Source: Cherax quadricarinatus (lineage: Eukaryota; Arthropoda; Malacostraca; Decapoda; Parastacidae). Taken from it: a stretch of DNA of 64,000 nucleotides. Every line of letters starts with the position of its first letter. The first letter of the stretch is position 1. The notes beneath the pieces were generated by a model, which saw only the letters and a program-made list of their open reading frames with translations, did no database searches and was not told where the DNA came from. The DNA is taken from contig NC_091390.1 in assembly GCF_038502225.1 (NCBI RefSeq), forward strand, positions 11,792,344 through 11,856,343, written 5' to 3'. Shown here piece after piece: positions 47,881-59,057 of this stretch. Made by a program: the position numbers and the translations under genes.

Positions 47881-48171
47881 CGTACGCGTACGAGTGTCGC
47901 GTCGACGACTATCGAATACTCGTGTTGGAAGCCACTGGATTTGACCTCTCGACTTGTTCCAGGACAAGAGCTGGTGAGAAAACTTGAGACAATTTGGTGC
48001 TACAGCCTTTATGAAATTGTACCTGATGGTTGGAACACTTTAGTCTTTACGGAAATTGAAGTACACGAGTTTTGCAGCCTCAACGAAGTTTTACGCGACT
48101 CTGGAAACACTCGAGTCTTGCTGAAACTGGTTGTAGGAGGAGTCTTGCATAGCAAGTTGCACATGCAGTAA
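47866..48171 (+). other. Unexplained 101-codon open frame
   Basis: The frame begins inside LINE text but from about 47885 leaves it. It reads KLETIWCYSLYEIVPDGWNT, EIEVHEFCSLNEVL and NTRVLLKLVVGGVL. The composition is protein-like and not low complexity. There is no recognised domain, no second exon and no promoter. It could be a captured exon or chance. Confidence 0.25.
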
Positions 48172-48529
48172 CCTTTTCTTGTGAGCTGACCCCTTACAGG
48201 AAACATTTATCCGTGTGTTAGGCATCTTTTTGGGATATGTTTGCTTCAGTAATAGGTGCTATGTGGTGACTAGTATAACATAAGTTTAATTAATTTGTGT
48301 GCATGTAATGTATTTATTGCATCCCTAAGCAAACACTATTATGATGACTTGGCACTTGTAGATTCATTAAAGAAAACCTCCTGTATTCTTACTGAAATGT
48401 GGCTTAAGACACAATAGACATTTGCACTATCATGTAGCAACACTATATGTATCAGTGATTAATATGGTGAATAGTATATACTTGCAAATTTGTCTGTAAA
48501 AAAAAAAAAATCCTATAGCTGTTGAGGTC
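48172..48529. other. Unassigned AT-rich region
   Basis: Contains a 13-base A run near 48500. Text near 48380-48400 (TACTGAAATGTGGCTTAAGA) matches the LINE-A endonuclease ETWLKQD region in the plus direction. Confidence 0.35.
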
Positions 48530-48780
48530 ATGTACAGGATGTCTCATACCAATATATCAGCTTTCAGTGCTAAACTAAGAACACTGATTACAGGTACACA
48601 ATTGAATAAGCACCAACCAATAGCAGGAGATTTTAACATCAAGTTTGGCCTAACAAACAGATGACTAACCTGTGTTTGACTTGATTAACAATACACTATA
48701 TTGTAAACAAAATGCATAGAGTATATAACAAATGTTTTATCCCATAAAAACTAAACAGATGACTAACAAAAGAGTAAGTA
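48380..48780 (+). pseudogene. LINE family A endonuclease, decayed fragment (plus)
   Basis: The plus strand carries ILTEMWLKTQ near 48380 and NKHQPIAGDFNIKFGL near 48605, followed by LINNT. These correspond to ILTETWLKQD and NKHHLLLAGDFNINLGL in 32455-33279. The sequence between is degraded and AT-rich. Confidence 0.6.
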
Positions 48781-49289
48781 AGTTGCCCATGGCTTACTAA
48801 GAGCATCGCTAGATCCATCACGAAAGACAATAGAGAAGGGGCTCAAAGAGTTTATCAAACACCGTTGTACGTCGATCCTCGCCAAATTACTCGGTCTAAG
48901 CAGCCGTACTATTGTAATTCACCGAAGGCGAGGAGATAGATATTAAAAAGATGTGGAAGATGCACTATGAGATCGTGGGTACCCTCAAACCAAACAGAGC
49001 TAGTGTTATTGTACTAATTAAGCCAAATGAACTGAAACTCGAGCCTATTGATACAACTAACAATATAAATGATTTGTTCCCAACTATAAGATGAAATCTC
49101 TGTAGTAAAATTCCAGTTAGTAATGCCTGATGTAATGATTATCTAGATGGAAAGTTGCCAATATCCCTTTATCTTACCTGAACAGATCTTACTGAGTTAC
49201 CATGATTATTAGCTAAAAAAAAATAGGGAAATGTAACCAGTAGTGTGCAAATGAGTGGCTTGAATCTTTTCACCCATCATTGTATTACT
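48781..49289. other. Probable decayed LINE family A linker
   Basis: KVSKLPMAY-like and LGSIARSITKDNREG-like plus-strand pieces near 48780-48840 fit the LINE segment between endonuclease and RT. Beyond 48900 nothing firm was recognised. Confidence 0.3.
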
Positions 49290-49520
49290 CTTGAACAAAT
49301 CAGAATATTGACATGATATATGATTGTACAGAGGAATATAATAGTTGGGTATACATGGCAACAGCTCCTTTAGTATGCAGAGCATTTTGGGCAAAACTTG
49401 AAAATTGTTAACTTAATAAGATTGGGAAAGCAATAATGATTCATTATGGTCATTAGATACGTTAAATTGGGTACAAGAGAACTGAATGTTGTTAGGTAAT
49501 GCTACATGGCTTTGATAAGT
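49290..49520 (-). repeat. LINE family A 3' UTR, decayed (minus)
   Basis: Matches 23640-23790 in order (TTGACATGATATATGATTGT, AGTATGCAGAGCATTTTGGG, GGGAAAGCAATAATG). Confidence 0.5.
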
Positions 49521-49559
49521 CTAGTAGAGAATAATTGCATTATGGTCTGGTATTTGTGA

Positions 49560-49990
49560 ATGGGGCTCAAGACAGAAATTACTTTAAGCCTTTAATAACC
49601 CAGAAAAAAGGTGTGGGGCAATTGATTACTACTACTAATTTGTGCATTAGACAACACACACTACTTGTTTTCAAGAGTCTTAACTTGCTAAATATACAAA
49701 GCGTCCACAATTATTGTCTGCTGCCTACCCAGAGCACTATATTGTGATGTAAATCCTTGTCTTGCTCAAAGTCCTCCTCGATGACTATAACAGAACACAA
49801 CCATAATACGAGACACAGATCACCCTTCGATATCCCTAGTGTTCATTTGTCCCCGTGCCAAAATGTTTGTTTGTCGTGCACGTAAAAGGCCCACAGACGT
49901 GGAATTCGTAGCCGGAACACGGCAGAGGATCACCGTCTGGTAACGAGTTTAAGGCCCAAATAAGAAAACACGTTATAACTGAAAATGAAC
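49560..49990 (+). pseudogene. LINE family A, decayed C-terminal region (plus)
   Basis: The plus strand shows KPLITQKKGVGQLI, RQHTLLVFKSLNLLNIQSVH and then frame-shifted TQPYYETQITLRYP-like text corresponding to HNTRHRSLFDVP. Matches 47815-47459. Confidence 0.65.
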
Positions 49991-50159
49991 CAGACAAACC
50001 ATACCTAATCACTAGCAGTTTCTCAAAAGCTACTCATATTGTGCTGATGAATGCTCAACCACTTGGTACTGCGAAATTAGCATGTTTATTTTTCTATTAT
50101 TGTAAATAGTAGAATGTAATACAGTATACCATAATGTAAATTGTTCCACAGTAATACAA
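49991..50159. other. Unassigned spacer
   Basis: AT-rich, nothing recognised. Confidence 0.3.
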
Positions 50160-50386
50160 AATTTTATTGTTTTAATTTCCAAACGTATATATACGTTTTT
50201 TCAACATCTGAAAGTATATGTAAAAAAATGTAGATCTTCTTTTTTGTTTTACATTTGAAAACGTGTAAAAAAAACTTTTATCTACATTTTTTTTTTTGTT
50301 ATATTTGAAAATATGTAAAACAAAGTAGATCTACTTTTGTAGAAATACAAATTTGAACGTCGATCTCTTTGGACCGTTTAAGGGTT
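50160..50386. mobile_element. TTAA-type (piggyBac-like) element, one end only
   Basis: Ends TTTGGACCGTTTAAGGGTTAA (the TTAA lies at about 50383-50386), similar in plan to AAAGGGTTAA at 31680. Inside, blocks of TTTGAAAAYRTGTAAAAMAA and GTAGATCTACTTT repeat two or three times and are self-complementary. The opposite end was not found. Confidence 0.4.
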
Positions 50387-50946
50387 AAATACGTAGTACT
50401 AAAGTGTAATACATGATTGTAAATTGTTCCATTGTAATAATGTAATCTTTATTAAGTAATTGAATAGTGTCACAAGTCTCTACTAGATTTATCCAAAGCG
50501 TGTAGCATTACCTGACAGAAAATGCAGTTGTACTTTATTGACTGTAACTCTTGTAATGAGTATATGAAGTGTGTATTATTGTCTTGTTAATATTAAGTTA
50601 ATTTCTAGGTTTGCCTGAAATGGTCTTGTGCATACAAATGGGATTTTGGCATGTACACCTAATTATTGTATGTGTTTGTACATCAGTGTAATTTGTCAAA
50701 AGAATTGAAAACAGTTTACAGTATGATGTAGATATTACAATTTAGTAGTGTTGAAAACAATGAAATTTAGGCAATTATCTAATATTGTAGTAGGTAAGTG
50801 GTTGAGCAATCCTCAGGACAATGGGAGTAGCAGCAGCAGCAGCTTTTGAGTAACTGGTGGGTATTAGGTATGGTTTGTGTGGTTAATTTTGGGTGATGAT
50901 GTGATTTTTTAGTATGGCCTGAAACTGACTGGTAGACAGGGGTCGT
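50387..50946. other. Unassigned AT-rich region
   Basis: 50440-50620 contains TTGTAATGAGTATATGAAGT and may be diverged LINE-A UTR, but this is not firm. A (CAG)n run of 5 lies at about 50830. Confidence 0.3.
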
Positions 50947-51364
50947 TTATTTTATTAACACGCTGGCCGATTCCCAGCAAGGCAGGGTGGCTCGAAGAAG
51001 AAAAAGTTTAATCATCATCGACTGGATGAATGTCTTGCCGGAGGGGTGCTTTACACTACAGTTTATAAAACTGTGACATTAATTAAGGGAGGGGTGAGTT
51101 TTTTCAGTGATCAGGACATTAAAATTGAAAGAATATGGGAAATGATGTTTTGCTAGTGAAAAATGTTGCCAACATTTTGATGTAATCAGCTTGTTTGTAT
51201 GATATTTCTAAGCATGTTTTTCATTAAATGTATTTTTTTTGTTTTTGCCATCAACAAAAATACATGTTTGCAAATATCAATTTCTTGTTTGTTCTTCCGA
51301 AAATTACGATTTCTATGATTATTTCATTGTAAATATTGTACATGGCAACTTGTGTGCAGATAGC

Positions 51365-51397
<33 letters not shown>

Positions 51398-52398
51398 TAG
51401 AGTGAGTCTGTTAGTAGGTGGGAGGCTGTAAAGAAGGTTGGAGGGGTGTAGCACACACAGTTGGTGTGCCACTTGCTTAGAGTAAAAAAAAAAAAACTGG
51501 GTAATAAATTATTGACATTGTAATTCATCTTGTGTGGTAAGTATTCATTGGATTGCCATGACCTTTCTTTCAGATGTTATTGAGGAATGATGGTTCTACA
51601 AACAACCTGAGAGGATTTGCGATATTGTTAAGATTTTTTTAATGAATTTTTCCTCTTACCTCCAAGAAAGAACAACTTGAACATTATTTTTTTTATGGAA
51701 TGTACTGATATTGTTGGTAAACTGTCCTGGGTTGTTAATGTAGCCTTTATGTTTCATCTGAGGTTAACTAGAATATTGTACATTTTCAGAATTTAGTAGA
51801 AAGAGGAAAGTGTTAGGACCTATGAAATTGTGCATAATTTGTTTTTTTTATCTAACTTGAAGGGTAATAGTCAAAACAAACACAGGTTATATGTTTTTTT
51901 ATGCTGTTTAATGCACTGTCAAAATTTCATTGAATTAGGACTCTCCCCCCCCCCCAAAAAAAAAAAATTATTTTACTCGTCCCTCCCCTAACACCCCTCC
52001 TTTAGAGTGCAGACACTGTACTTGCCATCTGCCAGTCTGGCCTGCCAGTTTCCCTGAATCCTTTTGTAAATGTTAGTTTGCTCATGCTATAACAGCATGT
52101 TTGTCTCCATTCACTCGTATCAAATATGGTCACGAATGCTTGCTGGAAGTCCAAGCCCCTTGCACACACAACTTCCTTTATACTGTCCCTCTATCCTTTC
52201 CTAGGGTAACTCGTACCTCGTTTTCCCTCCACTACAGATTTATAGACTGTAGAAGTCAGTTTTGTTTCATTCTCTCATGTCCAAACCATGTCAACAACTC
52301 TTTTTGAGCCCTGTGGACAAGAGTTTTAGCAATCCTGCACTTGCTGTTAAGTAACTTGCAAACTATGAATTGTTTGTATTATATTCACACCACACGTG
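50947..52398 (-). pseudogene. RTE-like LINE 3' end, split by a 0.9-kb insertion
   Basis: 50947-51086 matches the 3' UTR of the LINE at 27766 up to TTTACACTACAGTTTATAAA and CTGTGACATTAA. The next base of the LINE (CACCCCTCCTTTAGAGTGCA) resumes at 51992 and continues through decayed C-terminal coding sequence to about 52398. The 51087-51988 block is therefore an insertion. Confidence 0.8.
51087..51988. mobile_element. Putative TIR element inserted in an RTE-like LINE (902 bp)
   Basis: Precisely bounded by comparison with the uninterrupted LINE at about 27898. TAA lies at both junctions (51084-51086 and 51989-51991). The ends GGGAGGGGTGAGT and, inverted, GGGGAGGGACGAGT are imperfect inverted repeats. 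A 3-bp TAA duplication with G-rich ends would suit PIF/Harbinger-type transposons, but there is no transposase. The interior holds a (CAGA)n run (51361-51397), a C run and A/T runs. Confidence 0.5.
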
Positions 52399-52429
52399 TG
52401 GGGGGGGGGGGTGGAGCACACGTTGGTCT

Positions 52430-55240
52430 GCAGAGGCTACGTGGCCAGTCTGGATAGAACTTGTGTAACACAGGGAATTTGAGTTGGGTGCGTACAGACC
52501 TTTGATGTGGGGTTTTCAGACTACCGTGCAGTGCTAGCGGATATGGACTTTGATGGAATGATACGGATTTATCCCGGTTATTGGAAAGTGAATGTGTGGC
52601 TTTTGGATGGGGAGGGGGATTGGTGCACTTTTCAGGATTGGTGGAAGGATCTTAGGGAAATGTGGAGGGAAGGTGAATGTTTGTTGGAATGGTGGGAAAT
52701 TCACGCCAGACCTGGGATAGAGAGTTATTATAGGAATTGGGGTAAGGAGGAGGTGAGGTGGAGGTATAGGTTACAAAATGATTTGGAGGGGCAACTGAAC
52801 TATTATTATTTTTGGGCGGAAGTAGTAGGTACGAAGACATTGAACATATTTGCAATGGACTTTCCGAAATTCACAAGGAGCGTTTCAGTGCGGTAAGAAT
52901 CAGGGCGGGCATGGAAGAGGTGCTATGGGTTATGTCCTGTGGAAATTTTGGGTTAGACAACAGGCAACATTCCTCTTGCGTTTGGAAGTATGCACGGGTT
53001 TGGGTGGATACCTGCCCGGTCAGTTACTCTTTAATATGGACAGCATGAGATTTTATACTGATGATTGGTTTGAGGAAAAGCTCTGGTGGAGAGGAGCGGG
53101 GTCCATGAGGATGGTCTGATGGGGGGGGGTTCAGAAAGGTTATATGTGAAAGGGATTGGAGGGTACTAGAAGGCAGGATTCGTGTGGAGTAGGTTGAGGA
53201 GGCGATATTTAGGACGAGTAGAGGGAAATCACCAGGTATAGATGGCATATTGAATGAATTTTGTAGGATGCATTGGGGAAGCATTAAGGAATGGTTGGTT
53301 GAGGTATTGAATTACATGCTCAGGGAGGGAAGCGGTCTGAGTGCATATAGGGCTATATCTCTTATGTGCTCAGACAAAAATATTTGCAAAAGTCGTAGGT
53401 AACAGGATGAGAAAAGTTATGGAATTATTCATAGGGGACAGGTGGGCATACCAGGTAGGAGCATGAGGGAAGGACATTGGTGTGTTAGGGAGTTTTTGGG
53501 GGTGTCAAGGGGGGGGTGTCCTTGGGTTTTACTGGGAAAATGTTTGAGTGTTGGCATGTATTTATTAAGGCAGCGTTTTGGGGAGGGGATAGTATGATGG
53601 GTTGACAGTTTGTATGCCTCAGCAATGGTACGAGTACAGGTGAATGGTAAGTTAGGGCAGCCTGTACACGTATGGAATGTGGTTTGAGGCAAGGGGGGGG
53701 GGGCTTTGTCTCAGCTGTTTTCTGCCTGTGTGCAAAATCCATTTTATGAACTGGTGGATGGTGGTTTTGGGTGTGGGGTACTGGGTAGTAACCGTGCAGC
53801 GAGTGTAGTGGACGGTATCACGATTTTGTTAAAAGAGGAGGAGGAATTGCAGATTGTGGGTAGGGGGATTGTTGAGTTTTTTGGGGCAGTGACTGGTATG
53901 TGCATTAACAGGTTGAAATCAAAATTATTTGAGGTGGGTACGTGGGTGTGGGGGGGGGGGCGAAAGGTATGGGTGGTCAGTCGTGGAGCAACTTAAAATA
54001 TGTGGGATCGTGTACATGGCGGAAGAGAGGGAGGGTTGAAGGATAAATTTTGAATTGGTGTTAAAAAGGGCTTTAGACCATCTCTGAGGATTAAGAGGTG
54101 GGGATGTCTCCTTGCAACAGAGGGCAGTGGTGGTTAACTGTCTTGATTACAATAAGGTATGGGGAGTGGGTATACTCATTACGGGACGTGGATATTGAGG
54201 AGTTGCAGAGAAGGGTCTTAGGTTATGTTTGGGGTTACGGGAGAGCTTGGTTGAGTAGGGAGGTTTCTCATGACACACGTACGTCTTGGGGGTTTAGGTC
54301 TCGGCATTGGGGTCAAGGGCGAAGGCCCTATGTGTAAAGCAGCGGTTCGTTAGGGAGGGCGGGGAGAGGGGAGTCCGAGTGGGTCGGGTAATGGTATATA
54401 TATAGTATACGCAAATGGTGGAGTGGCAGAGGATTAATAGAGTGCGAGGACATGTTGCGTTTGTTGTTGAAGTTGAAAAATGTTGAAAGGATCAGGGCGT
54501 GGCAAATGGTGTGGATATGTTGCCATAGGGAAATTGTGCAGGGGGTGTCTGTGTATTTGTGTTGTATAATTGGGTGGAAATATGGGAGGGTTTTTTGTAA
54601 GCTCAAGTTGGCACCGAGGCTTTGCGAATTATTGTACAGATTTATCGTGGGAATTTTAGCATAAAAATGGGTTTTAAGGAGGACGAGTTTGGTAAGGGAG
54701 GCAAATTGTTTACGTTGCGGTGTAGAAGAAATTTTTTTTTTTTTTTTTGTGAAACATTGGAAGAGGTTTGTACGTGGTTGGGGAGGGTTTCAGTATTTCT
54801 TAGTAGGGGAAGTATCTCAACTGTACGGTGTCTTAACCTTGGAAGTTAGAGGAGTGTCAAGGGAGGTAAGAAGAGCAATACTGTACGTGGTGACTGATTT
54901 CCTATATATCTCATGGGGTATGAGGGAAACCGAGGGAGCAGTTAGAGTTAAGGTGGTTGTAGTGGGTATTTATAGAACATGTTGTAGGAATAGACTTCTT
55001 TATGGTGGGAGGTGGGGTACTGTTTTCCCTGCAAGCTATAGGAGTCTTACAGTACAGCGGTTGCTGCAACTGAGGCGGGTAAGGCAGCGAGGGGTTGGAC
55101 TCGTCCCTTGGTAATACCCTGAGGTATGTTAGGAACGTTAAGGTGAAAGGCGGGAGTTAATAAGTTGCATGTTTTGTAGTTATGGTAAGTTAGTTACGTG
55201 CGCTTGAGAGTGTATAGATGTGATGGCGTTGTGCGACTGA
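52430..55240 (+). pseudogene. Tx1/L1-like LINE ORF2, decayed
   Basis: Plus-strand frames in order. 52507-52896: FSDYRAVLADMDFDG and GYWKVNVWLLDGEGD, the end of the endonuclease (sDHravl) and the GxWKlN linker. About 53180-53700, in broken frames: TSRGKSPGIDGILNEF, YRAISLMCSD, VGIPGRSMREGHWCV (RT domains 1-3). 53706-53996: GVLGSNRAASVVDGITILL where the catalytic YADD should be, and GMCINRLKSKLFEVGTW. 54098-54340: EELQRRVLGYVWGYGRAWLS. 54452-55114: a region with RCGVEEIF before a T19 run, a possible zinc-knuckle. This domain order fits L1/Tx1-group LINEs. The catalytic aspartates are lost and at least six frame breaks are seen. Confidence 0.75.
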
Positions 55241-55408
55241 GATGTTGATTTGTTTTAAGTGTGGTTATTACATCTGAGCAAGACAGAAAACAATATTTTG
55301 GCATATGGTTTTTCTTTTGTGAAACTGGAGTAGTTCCTGACCATGGTCGGGATTGTAACTCTTATTTTTGTGATGTGGTGAAGTCTGTTGGATCTTTCCC
55401 GGGGTCTT
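55241..55408. other. Spacer
   Basis: Nothing recognised. Confidence 0.3.
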
Positions 55409-56510
55409 AAGAACATAAGAAAGAAGGAACACTGCAACAGGCCTACTGACCCATGCGGAGCAGGTCCATGTCCCCCCCCAGATTAGCCCAATGACCCACC
55501 CAGTCTGGTCACCTCCACTCAAGGAAGGAGCACGGTACCAGACCCAGCAGCACAAGCTAGTCAGGTCCAACTCACACTCACCCACACCCACTCATGTATT
55601 TATCTAACCTATTTTTAAAACTATACAACGTTTTAGCCTCAACAACTGTACTCGGGAGTTTGTTCCACTCATCCACAAGTGCTTTCCTATATCCTTCCTG
55701 AATCTGAATTTTTCCAACTTGAAACCATTGCTGTGAGTCCTGTCTTGGCTGGAAATTTTCAGCACGCTACTTACATCCCCTTTATTTATTCCTGTTTTCC
55801 ATTTATACACCTCGATCATATCCCCCCTAATTCTACGCCTTTCTAGAGAGTGCAGATTCAGGGCCCTCATTCTATCCTCATAGGGAAGATTTCTGATACA
55901 TGGGATCATCTTTGTCATCCTCCTCTGTACGTTTTTCAGAGCATTTGTATCCATTCTGTAATACGGTGACCAGAACTGAGCAGCATAGTCTAAATGAGGC
56001 CTAACCAAGGATATAAAGAGTTGAAGAAAAACCTGAGGACTTCTATTATTTATACTTCTAGATATGAAGCAAAGAATTCTGTTAGCTTTATTGCGAACAC
56101 TAATGCACTGTTGTCTTGGTTTTAGATTACTGCTAACCAGAACTCCTAAATCCTTTTCGCAAACAGTAGTATTAAGATCTACATTATTTAGTTTATATGT
56201 GGCATGGTTATTTAACTGTCCAACATTTATAACTTTGCATTTGTCAATATTAAACTGCATCTGCCACTTCTCCGACCATTGCATCCTGGAGTGCTCTAGT
56301 GTCCTCATTAGAATGAATTGGACGGCCTATTTTGGTGTCATCAGCAAATTTGCTTATGTCGCTATTTATTCCCTCATCTATGTCGTTTATGTAAATTGTG
56401 AACAACAACGGGCCCGACACTGACCCTGAGGAACACCGCTTTTGACGTGCCCCCATTCTGATTTCTCCCCATTTATGCCGCCTATTTGTCAGCCATGCCT
56501 CTACCCAGGA
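55409..56510 (-). pseudogene. CR1-like LINE (family B), 3' half
   Basis: Minus strand: 56456-56250 has SGPLLFTIYINDIDEG and SKFADDTKIGRPIHS (catalytic ADD intact). 56308-55604 (234 codons) has FNIDKCKVINVGQ, VCEKDLGVLVSSNLKPRQQC, HLDYAAQFWSPYYR, RMTKMIPCIRNLPYEDR, LNLHSLERRRIRGDMIEVYK and FRFRKDIGKHLW. The 3' UTR follows with the AAGAACATAAGAAAGAAGG tail at about 55409. Frame breaks near 56290. The best preserved 3' part of family B here, but 5'-truncated before RT domain 4. Confidence 0.85.
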
Positions 56511-56599
56511 AATGAATGTTCTGTATTAGAGGGATGAATCAACCGGAGTGTCAAGAATGTCCACCACATGCACTCGGCGCACCTGACATCTTACTCCAC
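56511..56599. other. Spacer
   Basis: Nothing recognised. Confidence 0.3.
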
Positions 56600-56715
56600 C
56601 CTCAGCTTACACACGGCGGGTCCAGGATGGATCCCTGGCATGGGGAAATATGCTGACCTTCTTCCCCTAGCAGCAAGTAGGTACTTGGGTGCCAATAATA
56701 ATTATTATTATTAAA
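56600..56715 (+). repeat. Decayed tRNA-derived SINE fragment
   Basis: Resembles 24296-24400: CAGCTTACACACGGCGGGTC, a degraded B box region, then CCTAGCAGCAAGTAGGTAC and TTGGGTG, ending in (ATT)n. Confidence 0.55.
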
Positions 56716-56724
56716 TGAATATCA

Positions 56725-57110
56725 ACCAACACAACTAACGTCATCAATATCAACACCAAACAACACAAGCAACACAATATCAACACCAAACAACACAAGC
56801 AACACAATCAATATCAACACCACCACCAACACCCAACAACACAATCAACACCAACACCAGTAACACAAACAACACTAAACACGAGCAACACCAACAATAC
56901 TTAACACAAGCAATACCAATACCACCAACACTCAAAACAACACCATCACCAGCAACATTCAACAACACAAGCAACACCAAGACTCACCAACACAAGCAAC
57001 ACCAACGACACTCAATAACACAATCAACACCAACAACACTCAACACAAGGAACACCAACACCAGCAACATTCAACACAAGCAACACCAACACCAACAACA
57101 CAACGTCAGT
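56725..57110. repeat. Imperfect CAACA-rich tandem repeat
   Basis: Runs of CAACACCAACAC and CACAAGCAACACC with variable unit length over ~380 bases. No coding meaning. Confidence 0.85.
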
Positions 57111-57296
57111 ACTCGGAACCGATTTCAGTATTATTAGTGAACTTTTCAGAAGCGTGGACGCTTAGCATCCGCCTATGAAGTCGTTTTTCTCATTAATGTA
57201 AAGAGAGTTTAATGAAGTCTGTAGCTGTAACTGTTGGTACTCTGGACCGGCAACTAGTACTCAAGCCTTATGCTGCTTCCTGTTGTGCTGCTCCAA
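57111..57296. other. Spacer before minisatellite
   Basis: Nothing recognised. Confidence 0.3.
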
Positions 57297-57778
57297 CAAT
57301 GGTGGTGATGGTGGTTCCTGCGGTGCTTCTCCAGCTGCTCAATAGTTATGGTGATGGTGGTTCCTGTGATGCTGCTCCAACAGTGGTGGTGATGGTGGTT
57401 CCTGTGATGCTGCTCCAACAAAGGTTGTGATGGTGGTTCCTGTGATGCTGCTCCAACAAAGGTTGTGATGGTAGTTCCTATGATTCTGCTTCTACAGTGG
57501 TGGTGATGGTGGTTCCTCTGATGCTGATCCGTGATGGTAATGGTGGTTCCTGTGATGCTGCTCCAATAGTGTTGGTGATGGTGGTTCCTGTGATACTGCT
57601 CTAACAGTGGTGGTGATGGTGGTTCCTGTGATGCTACTCCAACAGTGGTGGTGGTGGTGGTGGTGATTCCTGTGATGCTGCTCCAACAGTGGTGGTGATG
57701 GTGGTTCCAGTGATGCTGCTCGAACAGTGTTGGTGATGGTGGTTCTTGTGATTCTCCACCAACAGTGTTGGTGATAGT
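57297..57778. repeat. 38-bp minisatellite, about 12 copies
   Basis: Unit of GATGGTGGTTCCTGTGATGC and TGCTCCAACAGTGGTGGT, with TTCCTG starts at 57361, 57399, 57437 and 57475 (period 38). It is degraded toward the right with an extra (GTG)n near 57650. Both strands give repetitive open frames that are not genes. Confidence 0.9.
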
Positions 57779-58499
57779 CTTGTTAGGTATTGTTCTGTGA
57801 TGTAGAATGTAGGCGTCGTGCTGATATCAGCACTAATAGTATAGTGATTGAGTTTTTAGGGGATTATTTTAAGTACTGTAATTGGTGTGCGAGAGAAATA
57901 TCGAGTTATATTTGTCCTTTTGTACAACAACCACCTCATGAGGTTTGTCGTTAATTTTTCTGCTGAAATATACAATGTTTGAGGTACCCAAGATTGTATC
58001 ATGTTAATATAAGAAATCCTTAGATAAATGTACTTATGTCACTACATGAAAGAACACGCCTTATTAATCTGGGAACGTAGAAGTGGTCACCGTTTTTTTT
58101 TTTTTTTTTTGGGGGGGGGACGTGCGTGTCCTATTTTGTCATTTTTTAACCTTTTTCAGGTTCATTGTCTTTCAAACTTTTGTGGAGTAATATTTAGCTC
58201 TGTCACCAGGGGTTTATTACATATAATGTTATAACTTTTGAATGTATATAGTCTATGCTGGTCAATTGAGTTTTTTTTCCTCATTATCATTTATACCTTT
58301 CAAGTTGAACTACCTGGTAAGGTCTTGCAATTTACAGTTCTTGTCATATGAACATGTGTGTTCATAACTGATTTGGAAACCATGTGGCGGGTTGGTTGGT
58401 CAGGGTAACGGGCATTTTATCGTGACGTATGTGCTCATACATTTTAGTTTTGTAAAATGGCTTATGTTAATTGTTAGGGTGTACTGTTTTGGTTTGTAC
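57779..58499. other. Unassigned region
   Basis: Includes a T20-G9 run at about 58094-58120, like the one at 44044-44070. The last part, up to TTTTGGCTCCAATAAAA, could be the 3' end of a retroposed transcript. Confidence 0.35.
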
Positions 58500-58552
58500 T
58501 GCCTTTTTTTTCATTTTGGCTCCAATAAAAAAAAAAAAAAAAAAAAAAAGCT
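58500..58552 (+). repeat. AATAAA and 25-base A run: possible retroposed poly(A) end
   Basis: CCAATAAA is followed immediately by about 24 A. This looks like an integrated poly(A) tail, but no coding part was identified upstream. Confidence 0.4.
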
Positions 58553-58617
58553 ATGAACGAATAAAATTAGATTGATGGTGGTTTTTGCATTGATGTAAAT
58601 TTTATATGTAAATTGTA

Positions 58618-58672
58618 TTATTATTATTATAATCAAGGGGTAAGCGCTAAACCTGGAGGATTATACAGCTAT
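58618..58672 (+). repeat. LINE-tail repeat (family Q), short copy
   Basis: ATTATTATTATAATCAAGGG, GTAAGCGCTAAACC and GGAGGATTATACAGC, the core shared by the larger copies nearby. Confidence 0.75.
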
Positions 58673-58814
58673 GTAAATTGTAACCTTGACATATGGGTTC
58701 TATACCAGTAAAGTTTGCATACTGGAATATATAGATTGAGTTCAAAAGGTTGTTAATGTACTGCTAATTAAAGTTTTCACTGGAGAGGTGATAAGGTAAT
58801 TATGTGTATGGTGT

Positions 58815-59057
58815 GAATTATTATTATTATAATCAAGGAGGAAGCGCTAAACCCGGAGGATTATACACCGCCTGGGGGGGGATGTGGAAGGCATTCAGGC
58901 TTAATTCGGGGAACTGGAGCACAGATCCAATTCCCTAAATCAAGAGCCCCTCACCAACATCAAGGAACCTTCCTTGAGGGGAAGGGAACTGGAGCACAGA
59001 TCCAATTCCCTAAATCAAGAGCCCCTCACCAACATCAAGGAACCTTCCTTGAGGGGT
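58815..59057 (+). repeat. LINE-tail repeat (family Q), long copy with internal 69-bp duplication
   Basis: The core AATCAAGGAGGAAGCGCTAA and GGAGGATTATACACCGCC is followed by GGAAGGCATTCAGGC. Then a block with GAACTGGAGCACAGATCCAA and TCAAGAGCCCCTCACC is present twice in tandem (about 58919-58985 and 58988-59057). Confidence 0.8.

Noticed and set aside
57212..57686. Frames over the 38-bp minisatellite (His-rich on minus strand)
   Set aside because: Periodic artefacts of the tandem repeat.
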